Assembly: GCA_947489175.1 (NCBI GenBank)
Contig: CANLED010000023.1
Coordinates: forward strand, 1 to 13,086
Source of the DNA: Chitinophagaceae bacterium
GTDB taxonomy: Bacteria; Bacteroidota; Bacteroidia; Chitinophagales; Chitinophagaceae
Length of the DNA stretch: 13,086 bases
Reading direction: 5' to 3'
Each line of letters opens with the position of its first letter. The stretch's first letter is position 1. A model generated the notes under the pieces. The model did no database searches. It had not been told where the DNA came from and saw only the letters and a program-made list of their open reading frames with translations. Position numbers and translations under genes: made by a program. This document shows positions 1-6,624 of the stretch, piece after piece.

Positions 1-1383
1 AGTTTGAACCAGCCTGCTCCACTAACAGACACCATGGATCTTATAGTTAGGGATACGTTGAAGTCTGTAATGTCCATCAAAGAAATTCAATCATTTAATG
101 GCAAAGCAGGATGTGAGCGATATATCATCAGTCAATGTAACAGTGCGATCAACATCCTTGAAGTTTTCGCTTTGTTTGTGATGGGAGGATGGAAAAAAGA
201 TGTTGTTACAGTTGACGTTGTGCCTTTGTTTGAAACCATCGAGGATTTGAAAAAAGCGGCAGCAGTGATGAGCGAATTATACAGTTTCCCAATTTATAGA
301 CAGCATTTACAAAAAAGAAAAAATCGACAAACCATCATGCTCGGGTTCAGCGATGGTACCAAAGATGGCGGTTATTTGATGGCAAATTACAGTATCTACA
401 GTGCCAAGCAGGAATTAACCGCTATCTCGGCAAAATTTGGGATTGATATTATTTTCTTTGATGGAAGGGGAGGACCGCCTGCACGTGGTGGTGGGAAAAC
501 GCATAAGTTTTATGCATCTATGGGCAGTGATATTGCAAACAAGGAAATTCAATTAACGGTGCAGGGACAGACGGTTAGTTCAAATTTTGGCACTACCGCT
601 GCTGCACAATTTAATATTGAGCAATTGATTCATGCCGGAATTGGAAATGAAATATTCTCCGATGGATCCAGTACATTCAGTGAAGAGGAAAAAAGCCTGA
701 TGCAACAGCTTGCAGAAGAAAGTTATCTTTCTTACAAAGCGTTAAAAGAGAATCCCAATTTTCTTGAATATTTAGTGCATGTGAGTCCCCTTCGTTTTTA
801 TGCAGAAACCAATATTGGAAGCCGGCCAACTAAAAGAGGAACTGGGGCTAGATTAGCGTTGCAAGATTTGCGTGCTATTCCATTTGTTGGTGCTTGGAGT
901 CAGTTGAAACAAAATGTAACAGGTTATTATGGCGTAGGAACAGCGCTTAAGAAAATGGAAGAGCGGGGTATGATGCAAGAGCTGAAAGCACTTTACCAGC
1001 GTTCTGCATTTTTTAGGACTTTGATAGACAATTGCGAGATGGCCATGAAAAAATGTTTTTTCCCACTGACTGCTTTTCTTGCCGATCATCCAACCTATGG
1101 TGAATTGTGGAGAAGCATCGAGCAGGAATTCGATCTTACCAATCGTTATATTTTGATGTTGTCTGGGAAAACGGAATTGATGGCAGATTATCCAATCGAA
1201 AAACTCTCCATACAGATGCGTGAACGGATCGTTTTGCCAATCACAACGATTCAACAATATGCTATCACAAAAGTGAGGGAAATGGAAGAACGGAACATCC
1301 CATCTCCACTTAAAAGTGGGTATGAAAAGTTGGTGATGAGGTGTTCGTTCGGAATCATCAATGCGGGACGAAACTCTGCATAG
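1..1383 (+). CDS. ppc: Phosphoenolpyruvate carboxylase, C-terminal part (5' end cut by window)
   Basis: PEP carboxylase adds bicarbonate to phosphoenolpyruvate to give oxaloacetate, refilling the TCA cycle in the cytoplasm. The reading frame is open from the first base, so the TTG at position 4 is not a real start. About 460 residues of the usual 850-950 are visible. Seen in order (numbering from the TTG codon): a PLFETIEDL segment near residue 75; the catalytic loop GFSDGTKDGG near 114-123 with its lysine at 120; the glycine/arginine loop FDGRGGPPARGGG near 152-164; IGSRPTKR and LRAIPFVGAWSQ, matching the conserved substrate-site arginine region. The C-terminus reads NAGRNSA, where classical enzymes such as that of E. 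coli end in RNTG; this may be normal for the clade. The TAG stop is the first three bases of a palindromic repeat. The gene is convergent with the MgtC-like gene. Identity is very secure from the motifs. Confidence 0.96.
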   Translation, partial: SLNQPAPLTDTMDLIVRDTLKSVMSIKEIQSFNGKAGCERYIISQCNSAINILEVFALFVMGGWKKDVVTVDVVPLFETIEDLKKAAAVMSELYSFPIYRQHLQKRKNRQTIMLGFSDGTKDGGYLMANYSIYSAKQELTAISAKFGIDIIFFDGRGGPPARGGGKTHKFYASMGSDIANKEIQLTVQGQTVSSNFGTTAAAQFNIEQLIHAGIGNEIFSDGSSTFSEEEKSLMQQLAEESYLSYKALKENPNFLEYLVHVSPLRFYAETNIGSRPTKRGTGARLALQDLRAIPFVGAWSQLKQNVTGYYGVGTALKKMEERGMMQELKALYQRSAFFRTLIDNCEMAMKKCFFPLTAFLADHPTYGELWRSIEQEFDLTNRYILMLSGKTELMADYPIEKLSIQMRERIVLPITTIQQYAITKVREMEERNIPSPLKSGYEKLVMRCSFGIINAGRNSA

Positions 1384-1434
1384 TTTAAGGTTTTTGGTTT
1401 AAAGTTTAAACTTTAAACCAAAAACCTTAAACTA
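1381..1434. repeat. Perfect 54-bp palindrome, copy 1 of a dispersed repeat; likely bidirectional terminator
   Basis: Two 27-bp arms (1381-1407 and 1408-1434) are perfect reverse complements with no spacer. In the left arm GTTT starts at 1383, 1390, 1397 and 1404, exactly every 7 bp; the right arm mirrors this with AAAC. The outermost TAG is the PEP carboxylase stop codon. The 27-bp left arm recurs identically at 2377-2403. The element fills the convergent junction between ppc and the MgtC-like gene, whose own stop lies 7 bp beyond the palindrome. A transcript from either strand would fold into a long AU-rich hairpin, so bidirectional termination or 3'-end protection is the likely role. That role is inference; the repeat itself is seen directly. 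Confidence 0.9.
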
Positions 1435-1440
1435 ACATAG

Positions 1441-1902
1441 CTATTCCTCGCCAGGGTGGTTTGCATGCAATTTCTTCTCTACCAGTTCAAAAATCCATGT
1501 TAGCAGAACAATCAAGAGTGTCAAAATAACAGGAGTAAGGTACATGTTGCTTCCAATTAAGATACTGATGCCGCTCATAGCCCAGATAAAGGCGGCTGTG
1601 GTTACTCCAGTAACTTTTGTGTCGGATTTTACAATGGCGCCGGCTCCCAAAAAACCAATTCCGGTTGCAATTTGCCCTATTATGCGTGTAGGGTCTATTT
1701 GTGGATTTTTTTCAGCTATATAAAATCCTAGGGAAGCATAAATTGTGCATCCTACACAAATCAATATAATTGTTCTGATTCCAGCAGGTTTGTGCCTGAT
1801 TTCCCTCCCATAGCCAACAACGAAACCGCAAAATGTTGCTGTTAGAAATTGGGGCAACAGCCTGTAAAGCAAGAATTCGAATTCAGTATTGTAGGAATTC
1901 AT
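1441..1902 (-). CDS. MgtC/SapB-family inner-membrane protein, short form
   Basis: A 153-residue hydrophobic protein with about four to five predicted membrane segments (roughly residues 13-31, 44-62, 78-93, 101-119 and 121-141). It carries the signatures of the MgtC/SapB N-terminal domain: a YGREIRHKPAGIRT segment at 31-44, DPTRI at 70-74 followed by GIGFLGAGAI at 81-90, and VTGVTTAA at 97-104. Family members act in adaptation to low magnesium or in modulation of membrane ATPase activity; the substrate or partner here is not determined. Classical MgtC proteins (about 220-230 residues) have a cytoplasmic ACT-like C-terminal domain. Here the chain ends with a short charged tail after the last helix, so that domain is absent. 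The start ATG at 1902 gives a natural N-terminus; only weak ribosome-binding sequence precedes it. The gene is convergent with ppc and divergent from the RRM gene across 120 bp. Confidence 0.9.
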   Translation of the reverse strand: MNSYNTEFEFLLYRLLPQFLTATFCGFVVGYGREIRHKPAGIRTIILICVGCTIYASLGFYIAEKNPQIDPTRIIGQIATGIGFLGAGAIVKSDTKVTGVTTAAFIWAMSGISILIGSNMYLTPVILTLLIVLLTWIFELVEKKLHANHPGEE

Positions 1903-2022
1903 TTTCAGGATTTTGAGGGAAATTAAGTCAGTAAATAGTCATTTTATTTTTTACAACTGATTTTATCACTATTATTTATTGTAAAAGAGTTTCTTTATTT
2001 AACTTCACGCAAAGTTTTATTT

Positions 2023-2379
2023 ATGAATATTTTTGTTGCTGGTCTTCCTTATGATCTTGATGATGCAGAATTGGAAGAAATATTTGAAAAATTTGGCCAG
2101 GTGAAGACAGCAAAAGTTGCAATCGACAAAGAAACAGGTAAGAGCAGGGGATTTGGATTTGTGGATATGCCAGTAAAGGAAGAAGCAATGGAAGCAATTG
2201 AGAACCTCAACGATATCAACTTGGGCAAGAAGCCTCTTGTTGTAAAAGCTGCCGAAGACCGTTCTTCTGGGGGTAGTGGTGGTGGACAACCCAGTGGTGG
2301 TGGTGGATTTAACCGCAGACCTTCTTCTGGTGGTGGTGGAAATTATGGTGGCGGCGGATTCAACAACAGCCGGTATTAG
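2023..2379 (+). CDS. RRM-domain RNA-binding protein with glycine-rich tail
   Basis: A small 118-residue protein with one RNA recognition motif and a disordered tail. RNP2 is visible as NIFVAGLP (residues 2-9) and RNP1 as RGFGFVDM (42-49), including the aromatic RNA-stacking residues F44 and F46. The last RNP1 position is Met where Phe or Tyr is usual. A full beta-alpha-beta-beta-alpha-beta fold fits residues 1-77. Residues 81-118 are almost entirely Gly, Ser and Asn with three Arg and two Tyr, resembling the tails of bacterial and plant glycine-rich RNA-binding proteins. Such proteins bind single-stranded RNA and are often linked to cold or stress adaptation; the target here is unknown. The ATG at 2023 starts directly on the first beta strand, so no longer start is needed. 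The 120-bp upstream region shared with the MgtC-like gene is very AT-rich and shows no clear Bacteroidota promoter by eye. The stop TAG is the first triplet of repeat copy 2. Confidence 0.93.
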   Translation: MNIFVAGLPYDLDDAELEEIFEKFGQVKTAKVAIDKETGKSRGFGFVDMPVKEEAMEAIENLNDINLGKKPLVVKAAEDRSSGGSGGGQPSGGGGFNRRPSSGGGGNYGGGGFNNSRY

Positions 2380-2437
2380 TTTAAGGTTTTTGGTTTAAAG
2401 TTTGTTTATTAAACTTTAAACCAAAAACTTTCAACTA
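2377..2437. repeat. Imperfect palindrome, copy 2 of the dispersed repeat; likely bidirectional terminator
   Basis: The left arm 2377-2403 is identical to the left arm of copy 1. The right arm 2411-2437 is its reverse complement with two differences: a T/C mismatch at 2382/2432 and a G/T wobble at 2385/2429. A 7-base spacer (2404-2410) separates the arms. GTTT again recurs every 7 bp, starting at 2379, 2386, 2393 and 2400. The left-end TAG is the stop codon of the RRM gene. The right-end CTA (2435-2437) is, on the minus strand, the TAG stop of the GH78-like gene, so both convergent genes end inside the repeat. Termination of both transcripts is inferred from the position and the hairpin. Confidence 0.9.
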
Positions 2438-4285
2438 TTCGCATCTTGCCACACAATTACCTCTAGCATTTCTGATAATGTAATGTTGCTCGGTCTCTGT
2501 TATTTTTTCATGCTTCCCTGTGAAGCTAAGCTTTCCTTTGTTTTTTGGAAGCATGATGTCTGCAAGGATGTTTGGTGGGAGTGAAAGTTGAATGATGTAC
2601 TTTCCGTTTGATTGTTCAATAATTTCCTTAATTTTTCCTTGTGGTGTGGGCAGCGTTATTGCAGCCTTCTTTAAACTTCCAATTTGTGGCTTTATCAAAA
2701 CCCTTTTGAAAGCTGGTTCAATTGGTTTTATCCCCATCAAATTAAATGCTATCGCATTCGCCGGAGCTGCCCCCCATGCATGGTTCCAATCTAGGTTTGG
2801 CTTGAATTTTATATCCCACGCCTCCATTGTCATACCTGCTCCTAATTCAAGCATGTGGAACCAACTTCTTTCGCTTTTTGAAGTTAGCAATTTTAATGCA
2901 TAGTCTTCCGCTCCTTCATTGTACAATGCATCTAATAAAAACTGTGTTCCATAAACACTGCAGGCCATTCCCTTGCTTTCAATGAATTTCAGCACTTGGG
3001 TTTTTTGCTGACCATCTTCTATCAATCCAAAATCTAATGCAAAAAAGTTTGCATGAAATGAACTGTGTTGGGTTGTATCTCCGTCTTTTACCAGTCCCGT
3101 TTGAGCATCAACAAAGATTTCTTTGAATGATTTTTTGATGGTGGCTGCGCGTTTTTTGTAATAAGCAGCATCTTCTTTTTTATTGAGTATTTCTGCAAAC
3201 TTTTGCATCAATAAAATCGACTTATAATGAAAGGAATTTACCACACTATTGTAATCACAAAATACAAACCCATCGGATTCTCCAACATAATCAGGTCCAG
3301 CTACTTTGTTACCCCGTTGAGGCCAATCTGTAATGTCTGTCAGCGTTTCTTTTTTATCAAAGTGTACGTAATTGATAGAATTTAAAAATCCTTCTGTTTG
3401 AGGAATGGCTGTTGTGCTGATCAACTCATTTTTTCCTATTAAAGAATTGAGTGATTTTAACTTCAGTAAATCATAATATTTTTCAATCAGTTTTTTATTA
3501 CCCGTAAATATATAGTCATTCCAAATCACCTGATGCATTTGTAAGTGCCATTCAGTTGGCCAAGTGGGATGCATCATCAAATGATCTATGGTGTTTCTAG
3601 CAACTTCATAAACAGAATCTACTGCGTAATGCGACAATTGATTGATGAGAGCATCGGCTTCATAAGGTATTCTTTCCCTGTCACCATCGATGTACAATCC
3701 CATGAATGATGTTGCTTTGATGGTATGTTTGCTGATGTTCCAAATTGCGTTTAAGAGACTATCTGAACTACTGAACGAAGATGCATTGTCATTGAATCTG
3801 TAATGAAAAATTTCCCTGCTGATGGACTTGCTTAAACTTGAGTTCTTGGTTTCAATTTCAACATAACGAAATGGTGTAACTAATCCTGTTGATTCTGGTA
3901 CTTTGATGGCATTGTCCCTAAGGTGTTTTTTGTCTGCAACATTTGGGTAATAAATGCTGATGGGAGCATCGTTTGCCTTTACATAAGTGTACATAAAATA
4001 ACGAATATTTCCTCCTGGATTTCTGTCGATTTGGCCAGATTTATCAAGTTTTTCTCCAAGATGCACAACGATGGTATCTCCTTTTTTAATCGCTGATGTA
4101 TTGATTTTTACTTTTGCAAAATAAGGCAGCAAAAAGTCAAATAAAGTATTTCCGTTTTTCAGTGGAATTATATTGCCCGGACGATCTTCTTTTTTGACAA
4201 CGCCTTCCGAATAAATTGTATTCTGTGAAAACAAAGAAGGCATCATCATTAAAACAAACACTACTGACAACAATATTCTAGTCAT
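2435..4285 (-). CDS. Exported GH78-like alpha-L-rhamnosidase, compact form
   Basis: GH78 enzymes are inverting hydrolases that remove terminal alpha-L-rhamnose from plant, algal or bacterial glycans. The 616-residue product opens with a signal peptide (about residues 1-20, MTRILLS to SLFS) and is probably periplasmic. Residues about 50-165 look like the beta-sandwich that precedes the GH78 catalytic domain. The (alpha/alpha)6 barrel follows at about 170-520, with the acidic motif DGDRERIPYEAD at 200-211, a candidate base Glu488 in MTMEAWD, and DWNHAWGAAP at 499-508. A C-terminal beta-domain covers about 520-616. It is shorter than the roughly 900-1100 residues of many GH78 proteins, and its acidic motif is one residue shorter than the classical form. 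It is the last gene of a three-gene operon, 80 bp downstream of the DUF5703 gene, with a hairpin in the gap. Family assignment is firm; rhamnose specificity is inferred from family. Confidence 0.87.
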   Translation of the reverse strand: MTRILLSVVFVLMMMPSLFSQNTIYSEGVVKKEDRPGNIIPLKNGNTLFDFLLPYFAKVKINTSAIKKGDTIVVHLGEKLDKSGQIDRNPGGNIRYFMYTYVKANDAPISIYYPNVADKKHLRDNAIKVPESTGLVTPFRYVEIETKNSSLSKSISREIFHYRFNDNASSFSSSDSLLNAIWNISKHTIKATSFMGLYIDGDRERIPYEADALINQLSHYAVDSVYEVARNTIDHLMMHPTWPTEWHLQMHQVIWNDYIFTGNKKLIEKYYDLLKLKSLNSLIGKNELISTTAIPQTEGFLNSINYVHFDKKETLTDITDWPQRGNKVAGPDYVGESDGFVFCDYNSVVNSFHYKSILLMQKFAEILNKKEDAAYYKKRAATIKKSFKEIFVDAQTGLVKDGDTTQHSSFHANFFALDFGLIEDGQQKTQVLKFIESKGMACSVYGTQFLLDALYNEGAEDYALKLLTSKSERSWFHMLELGAGMTMEAWDIKFKPNLDWNHAWGAAPANAIAFNLMGIKPIEPAFKRVLIKPQIGSLKKAAITLPTPQGKIKEIIEQSNGKYIIQLSLPPNILADIMLPKNKGKLSFTGKHEKITETEQHYIIRNARGNCVARCE

Positions 4286-4292
4286 TTTTCAA

Positions 4293-4330
4293 CCTGATTT
4301 ATTCCATGAATTTACTGAAAATAAATCAGG
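4293..4330. promoter_or_regulatory. 11-bp inverted repeat between two hydrolase genes
   Basis: CCTGATTTATT (4293-4303) and AATAAATCAGG (4320-4330) are perfect reverse complements around a 16-base spacer. They sit in the 80-bp gap between the DUF5703 gene stop and the GH78-like gene start, beginning 8 bp upstream of the latter's ATG. There is no T-run suited to a classical terminator on the minus strand. It could be an mRNA hairpin that tunes GH78 translation or processing, or a repressor/activator operator for an internal promoter. The repeat is seen; the role is not determined. Confidence 0.5.
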
Positions 4331-4365
4331 CTGAAATGACCTTTCAATGTTTAATTTAAATGTGT

Positions 4366-6612
4366 TTAGTTAAGCGCAATTTTTAAATTTACTCCTGTTG
4401 GTTTTGCATTTAATTTTACACCTTCTCCTTGTTTGTACGAGCCTTGAATTATCTTATTGTTTGGAATATGAAGCTTAAATTTTACCTCCCAATCTTCTGG
4501 CCATGCTGGAAACAACATTACTTCGTTCCTTTCCGTTTGTATGAGCATGTGTTGCAGCGTAAGCATGGAAACACTTCCATGGTCTTGGTCTGGCAACCAA
4601 TCGTAATTCGGGCCCCAAAATGATGGGAATCTACTTCCCTTGTGTTTCATGCTGAAGTTTTCTGTTACAGCTTGCTTTGCCGTTTGGGTTAGTCCAAGCA
4701 GCGCAGCTTGTATGCCATCTTGATGCCATCCTACAAATTTTTTGTACAGTCTGTTTTCAAAGGTTTCAATTCCTATATCTTCATTTGGCTTCCCTTTTGT
4801 AAAAAATCTATATGGGAAAACTGCATACAATTCAGGATTCTCAATGTTAACACGCTCTCCAAGATTTGATCCGGCCAACAAGACTTTCTTCCCGTTTAAT
4901 AGTCCAATTGGAATTTCAGGTAATTCGGTTTGAAGTCGTTTTACAGTTGCTGTTATTGATTGGTCTTTGATGAATGCCTTGTGTTCTATTGTTTTGTTCA
5001 ATACCCAATGTAAGCCTGCAATTTCTGGCAATGGGTTGGTTACTCCTTTCTGGTATGTTTCGAGTGATTGGGCTGGACTAATAAGCAGTTTTCCTTTTTC
5101 ATCTCGTTCATAATGCTTGTCATAAAACGTTATGATTTCTTTGATGAATGGCAGGGCTTCTTCTTGAAAAAAACTGGCGTCATTGGTGTATTCAAAATAC
5201 TCAAAAAGCATGGTGCATAACTCCAGTCCTCCCTGCCAATAATATCTTATATATAAGTTGTCTGACACACCATCTTGTTTGCCTTTTCTGTCCCATCCAT
5301 AGTTATCTATCAGATAAGAACCCCAAGGGGTCAGTGTTTCAGTAAAATAGGCGCCTTCATGATTAAAGTATTTTTTTGTTCTATACTTTGCTAATGGCAA
5401 TGCATTTTTGTACAAATTAAAAAATGGTTTGATGAAAGCAAGGTCTCCTGCATAAAACATGCTCCAGTAGATAAGCCTGGTATTTTGAAACCAATAATTG
5501 CCACCCCATTCCCTGTAATCTGCATCATAACCTTTCAACCCACTAGCAAGATTTTCATTTACATCTACCGTGAAAATTGAGCCATTAAATTTGATTGGCA
5601 AGGATCCTCTTCCGCTGCATGCAGTGGTATATCGCTGAAGCATATACCCTTGTGTGATTTTAAAGGTTTTTTCTGCTTCATTTTTTGAATCAACAATGAT
5701 GTAATGATTGTTCCAAAAGTTTTTCCACCAAGTTTTGTGTGCATTTATTTGCGCCTGATGATTTTGTTGTGAGATGACATTGTAAGTACGAACGATATCT
5801 GCTTCCCAAGTTTTTAAATCCTTTGTTTGCATTTTTTTTACAACAACGGTGAGCGAAAAATTCTTGGTTGATGCCGCAGTCTTTAAAGTTGTATCATTGA
5901 TGTTTACCAGATTTTTCCCTTTTACAAGTGCTCCAAAATGTTGGTTTATCAAGGGGTCTTTTCCTTCTTTGTTGAAGTCGCTTATGTTTTGGTTGTCGAG
6001 TGTCATCTGCCAAATGGAAGTCTTGTTTTCATGGCTCCAGATCAGTGAGTTTTTATTTTTCATAACAGTATCGACTTCCTTTAAAAAAGGCTCCTCCCGA
6101 AACGCAACCCCATATCCACTGTGCCTTTCGTTGCCTATCAAAGGAGAGGCTTCTTTTCTCCAAACTTGATTTGTTACAACTGCTGAAAATGACAAATTGC
6201 TTTTTCCTTCAATATGAATGGCTGGATTGTTTGCATCAACCCAACAGTTCAATTCAAAAACCTGGTTATTTTTTTTTGATGTTATTTTGATCATGCCTGT
6301 TTTCAAATCCAACTCTTGAAAAAAAGTTGATTCACTTAACAGATTGGGGGTAAAACTGATTTTTATTTTTCCAATTTTTAGCAGCCTTCCTATCTCACTA
6401 TGCGAATCTGTTTTTGAGATAATCAATGTTAAATCACCTTTTTTATCAACCCATGCATTTGATCCTATATCCCCATTGCCTATTGGCATTGAACCCCAAG
6501 AGTTTTCACTTTGCCCTTCCCATCGAACATTGTATTTACTGATGTCTTCTTGTGAGAACACAGCAGTGATTGCTATCAAAGTTGATAGCATTGCAAATAA
6601 TATTTTTTTCAT
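4366..6612 (-). CDS. Exported DUF5703 / GH95-like six-hairpin glycosidase
   Basis: A 748-residue protein with a signal peptide (about 1-20, ending AVFS before QED). Residues 25-100 match the DUF5703 N-terminal domain: an RWEGQSENSWGSMPIGNGDIG stretch at 30-50, followed by ISKTDSHSEIGRLLKIG at 65-81. This domain caps an (alpha/alpha)6 barrel related to GH95. Barrel features typical of DUF5703 proteins include the ACSGRGSLPIKFNGSIFTVD stretch at 331-350, a YREWGGNYWFQNTRL segment at 366-380, a conserved HEGAYFTET at 418-426, ISPAQSLETY at 511-520, and WLPDQDHGS at 672-680. The C-terminal beta-domain carries FPAWPEDWEVKFKL. GH95 members cleave alpha-L-fucose or L-galactose linkages; for DUF5703 proteins I know of no assigned substrate, so the activity is open. 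It lies 12 bp after the beta-helix gene and surely shares its transcript. It probably acts in the periplasm on the same glycan as its neighbours. Confidence 0.87.
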   Translation of the reverse strand: MKKILFAMLSTLIAITAVFSQEDISKYNVRWEGQSENSWGSMPIGNGDIGSNAWVDKKGDLTLIISKTDSHSEIGRLLKIGKIKISFTPNLLSESTFFQELDLKTGMIKITSKKNNQVFELNCWVDANNPAIHIEGKSNLSFSAVVTNQVWRKEASPLIGNERHSGYGVAFREEPFLKEVDTVMKNKNSLIWSHENKTSIWQMTLDNQNISDFNKEGKDPLINQHFGALVKGKNLVNINDTTLKTAASTKNFSLTVVVKKMQTKDLKTWEADIVRTYNVISQQNHQAQINAHKTWWKNFWNNHYIIVDSKNEAEKTFKITQGYMLQRYTTACSGRGSLPIKFNGSIFTVDVNENLASGLKGYDADYREWGGNYWFQNTRLIYWSMFYAGDLAFIKPFFNLYKNALPLAKYRTKKYFNHEGAYFTETLTPWGSYLIDNYGWDRKGKQDGVSDNLYIRYYWQGGLELCTMLFEYFEYTNDASFFQEEALPFIKEIITFYDKHYERDEKGKLLISPAQSLETYQKGVTNPLPEIAGLHWVLNKTIEHKAFIKDQSITATVKRLQTELPEIPIGLLNGKKVLLAGSNLGERVNIENPELYAVFPYRFFTKGKPNEDIGIETFENRLYKKFVGWHQDGIQAALLGLTQTAKQAVTENFSMKHKGSRFPSFWGPNYDWLPDQDHGSVSMLTLQHMLIQTERNEVMLFPAWPEDWEVKFKLHIPNNKIIQGSYKQGEGVKLNAKPTGVNLKIALN

Positions 6613-6624
6613 GTTGGGCTATGA

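Noticed and set aside
4..6. TTG at position 4 as a start codon for the first gene
   Set aside because: The frame is open to the window edge and the visible protein is only the C-terminal half of a PEP carboxylase, so the true start is upstream.
853..1257. 134-codon open frame antisense to the PEP carboxylase gene
   Set aside because: It lies wholly within a strongly conserved gene on the other strand, has no recognisable domain, and is best explained as a shadow frame.
1903..2022. Promoters in the 120-bp gap between the MgtC-like and RRM genes
   Set aside because: Promoters must exist here or nearby, but no TTG/TAnnTTTG pair with acceptable spacing stood out on either strand, so none is annotated.
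2017..2289. 90-codon antisense frame over the RRM gene
   Set aside because: The plus strand encodes a complete RRM with both RNP motifs, so the antisense frame is a by-product.
1435..2376. The stretch between the two palindromes as a mobile cassette
   Set aside because: Each palindrome is self-complementary and fits its own convergent junction; there is no transposase, target duplication or composition shift to support mobility.
2263..2376. GGT-rich stretch as a tandem DNA repeat or structured element
   Set aside because: It is the in-frame glycine-rich tail of the RRM protein with varied spacing, and is fully explained as coding low complexity.
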